DNA from: Actinomycetes bacterium | Lineage (GTDB): Bacteria; Actinomycetota; Thermoleophilia; Solirubrobacterales; Solirubrobacteraceae | NCBI GenBank assembly: GCA_023405705.1 | Contig: JAEXXR010000307.1 | Location: 1 to 5,058 of the forward strand | DNA: 5,058 nucleotides | Reading direction: 5' to 3' | Shown here: positions 4,713 through 5,058 of the stretch, piece by piece | Numbering within the stretch: position 1 is the stretch's first letter | How the letters are laid out: every line of letters begins with the position of its first letter | The notes under the pieces: generated by a model | Databases searched by the model: none | The model's input: the letters and a program-made list of their open reading frames with translations, nothing else | What the model was told of the DNA's origin: nothing | Translations under genes and position numbers: made by a program

Positions 4713-5058
4713 TCAGCGCGCGAGCGCGCGGACCGAGGTGAGGATGCCGGCGCTCAGCTCGTCCTCGACGCCCCAGACGTAGAGGCGCTCGCGGCCGCGG
4801 CCGAACTCCCAGCCCAGCTCCTCGTCGACCGTCAGCTGCAGCAGCAGGCGCCAGCGCTGCGGGGCGCCGCCGAGCCGTCTCGCCTCCGGGTGGGCGCCGG
4901 GCGCGCCGTAGCCGACGTCGACGCCGCGGGCCGCCAGCTCCAGCGCGACCGGCATGTCGCCGCGCGACTCCTCGGCGACGCCGAGCAGGCGGTGGAGCGA
5001 GCGCAGCTCGCTGCCGGCCTCCCAGGCGGTCACGCCCTGCAGCTCGGCGAGGTCGCGG
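4713..5058 (-). CDS. Partial: C-terminal part of a DUF1963/YwqG-like protein
   Basis: The frame is open from the right edge to the TGA at 4713-4715, giving 114 residues, so the N-terminus lies outside the window. A GTG at 5031-5033 is in frame but is preceded by coding sequence (RDLAELQG), so it is not taken as the start. The segment ELRSLHRLLGVAEESRGDM matches the 'H.LLGyp...Qgdm' region of YwqG-like proteins. QRWRLLLQLTVDEELGWEFG, followed by RERLYVWGVEDELSAGIL, matches the conserved 'WRLLLQ.dsDde.g..wgd.GrlYfwi...DL....f' block that ends DUF1963. The family has no firmly established biochemical role; members are soluble and sporadic in bacteria. The gene is convergent with the sulfotransferase gene. 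Confidence 0.75.
   Translation of the reverse strand, partial: RDLAELQGVTAWEAGSELRSLHRLLGVAEESRGDMPVALELAARGVDVGYGAPGAHPEARRLGGAPQRWRLLLQLTVDEELGWEFGRGRERLYVWGVEDELSAGILTSVRALAR

Noticed and set aside
4717..4730. CGCGCG-AG-CGCGCG inverted repeat as a terminator
   Set aside because: It lies inside the 3' coding end of the DUF1963-like gene and its 2-nt loop is too tight. It is simple GC-alternating sequence.

Overview
This is a high-GC window with genes packed on both strands and frequent GTG starts. Arg AGA codons turn up in several genes despite the GC bias. Together with the protein families seen, this suggests an actinobacterial-type chromosome, and a Thermoleophilia/Solirubrobacterales (Conexibacter-like) source is a reasonable guess; no marker gene in the window fixes the taxon.

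Layout, left to right. (1) Bases 1-130 hold the 3' end of a plus-strand gene that resembles the C-terminus of PTS enzyme I. It is followed 28 bp later by a small HesB/IscA-fold gene (159-452) that lacks all the cluster-binding cysteines. (2) Three genes then read on the minus strand: an HtrA/DegP-type serine protease with a PDZ domain (3051 to 1747), a GroES-like co-chaperonin (1582 to 1268) and a TauE/SafE-type membrane transporter (1271 to 507). The last two share a 4-bp GTGA stop/start overlap. A perfect 12-bp hairpin separates the protease from the co-chaperonin gene. (3) A small alpha/beta hydrolase (3748 to 3167, minus) is divergent from a PAPS-type sulfotransferase family gene (3855-4556, plus). 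(4) The sulfotransferase gene converges on the 3' part of a DUF1963/YwqG-like gene (5058 to 4713, minus), which runs off the right edge.

The genes are ordinary housekeeping or accessory types, and I see no mobile element, CRISPR array, tRNA or rRNA. The protease and the GroES-like protein are both protein-quality-control functions, so a shared stress role is possible, but the hairpin between them argues against a simple single operon.

The most interesting signals are non-coding. Two identical 13-bp palindromes spaced exactly 21 bp apart lie in a 40% GC islet between two convergent genes, where no regulated gene is obvious. A 22-bp palindrome overlaps the proposed -10 box of the protease gene. 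At three minus-strand genes, an ANNNT-type -10 box sits exactly 7 nt before the start codon with no Shine-Dalgarno sequence, which suggests leaderless mRNAs. No intergenic stretch exceeds 300 bp.
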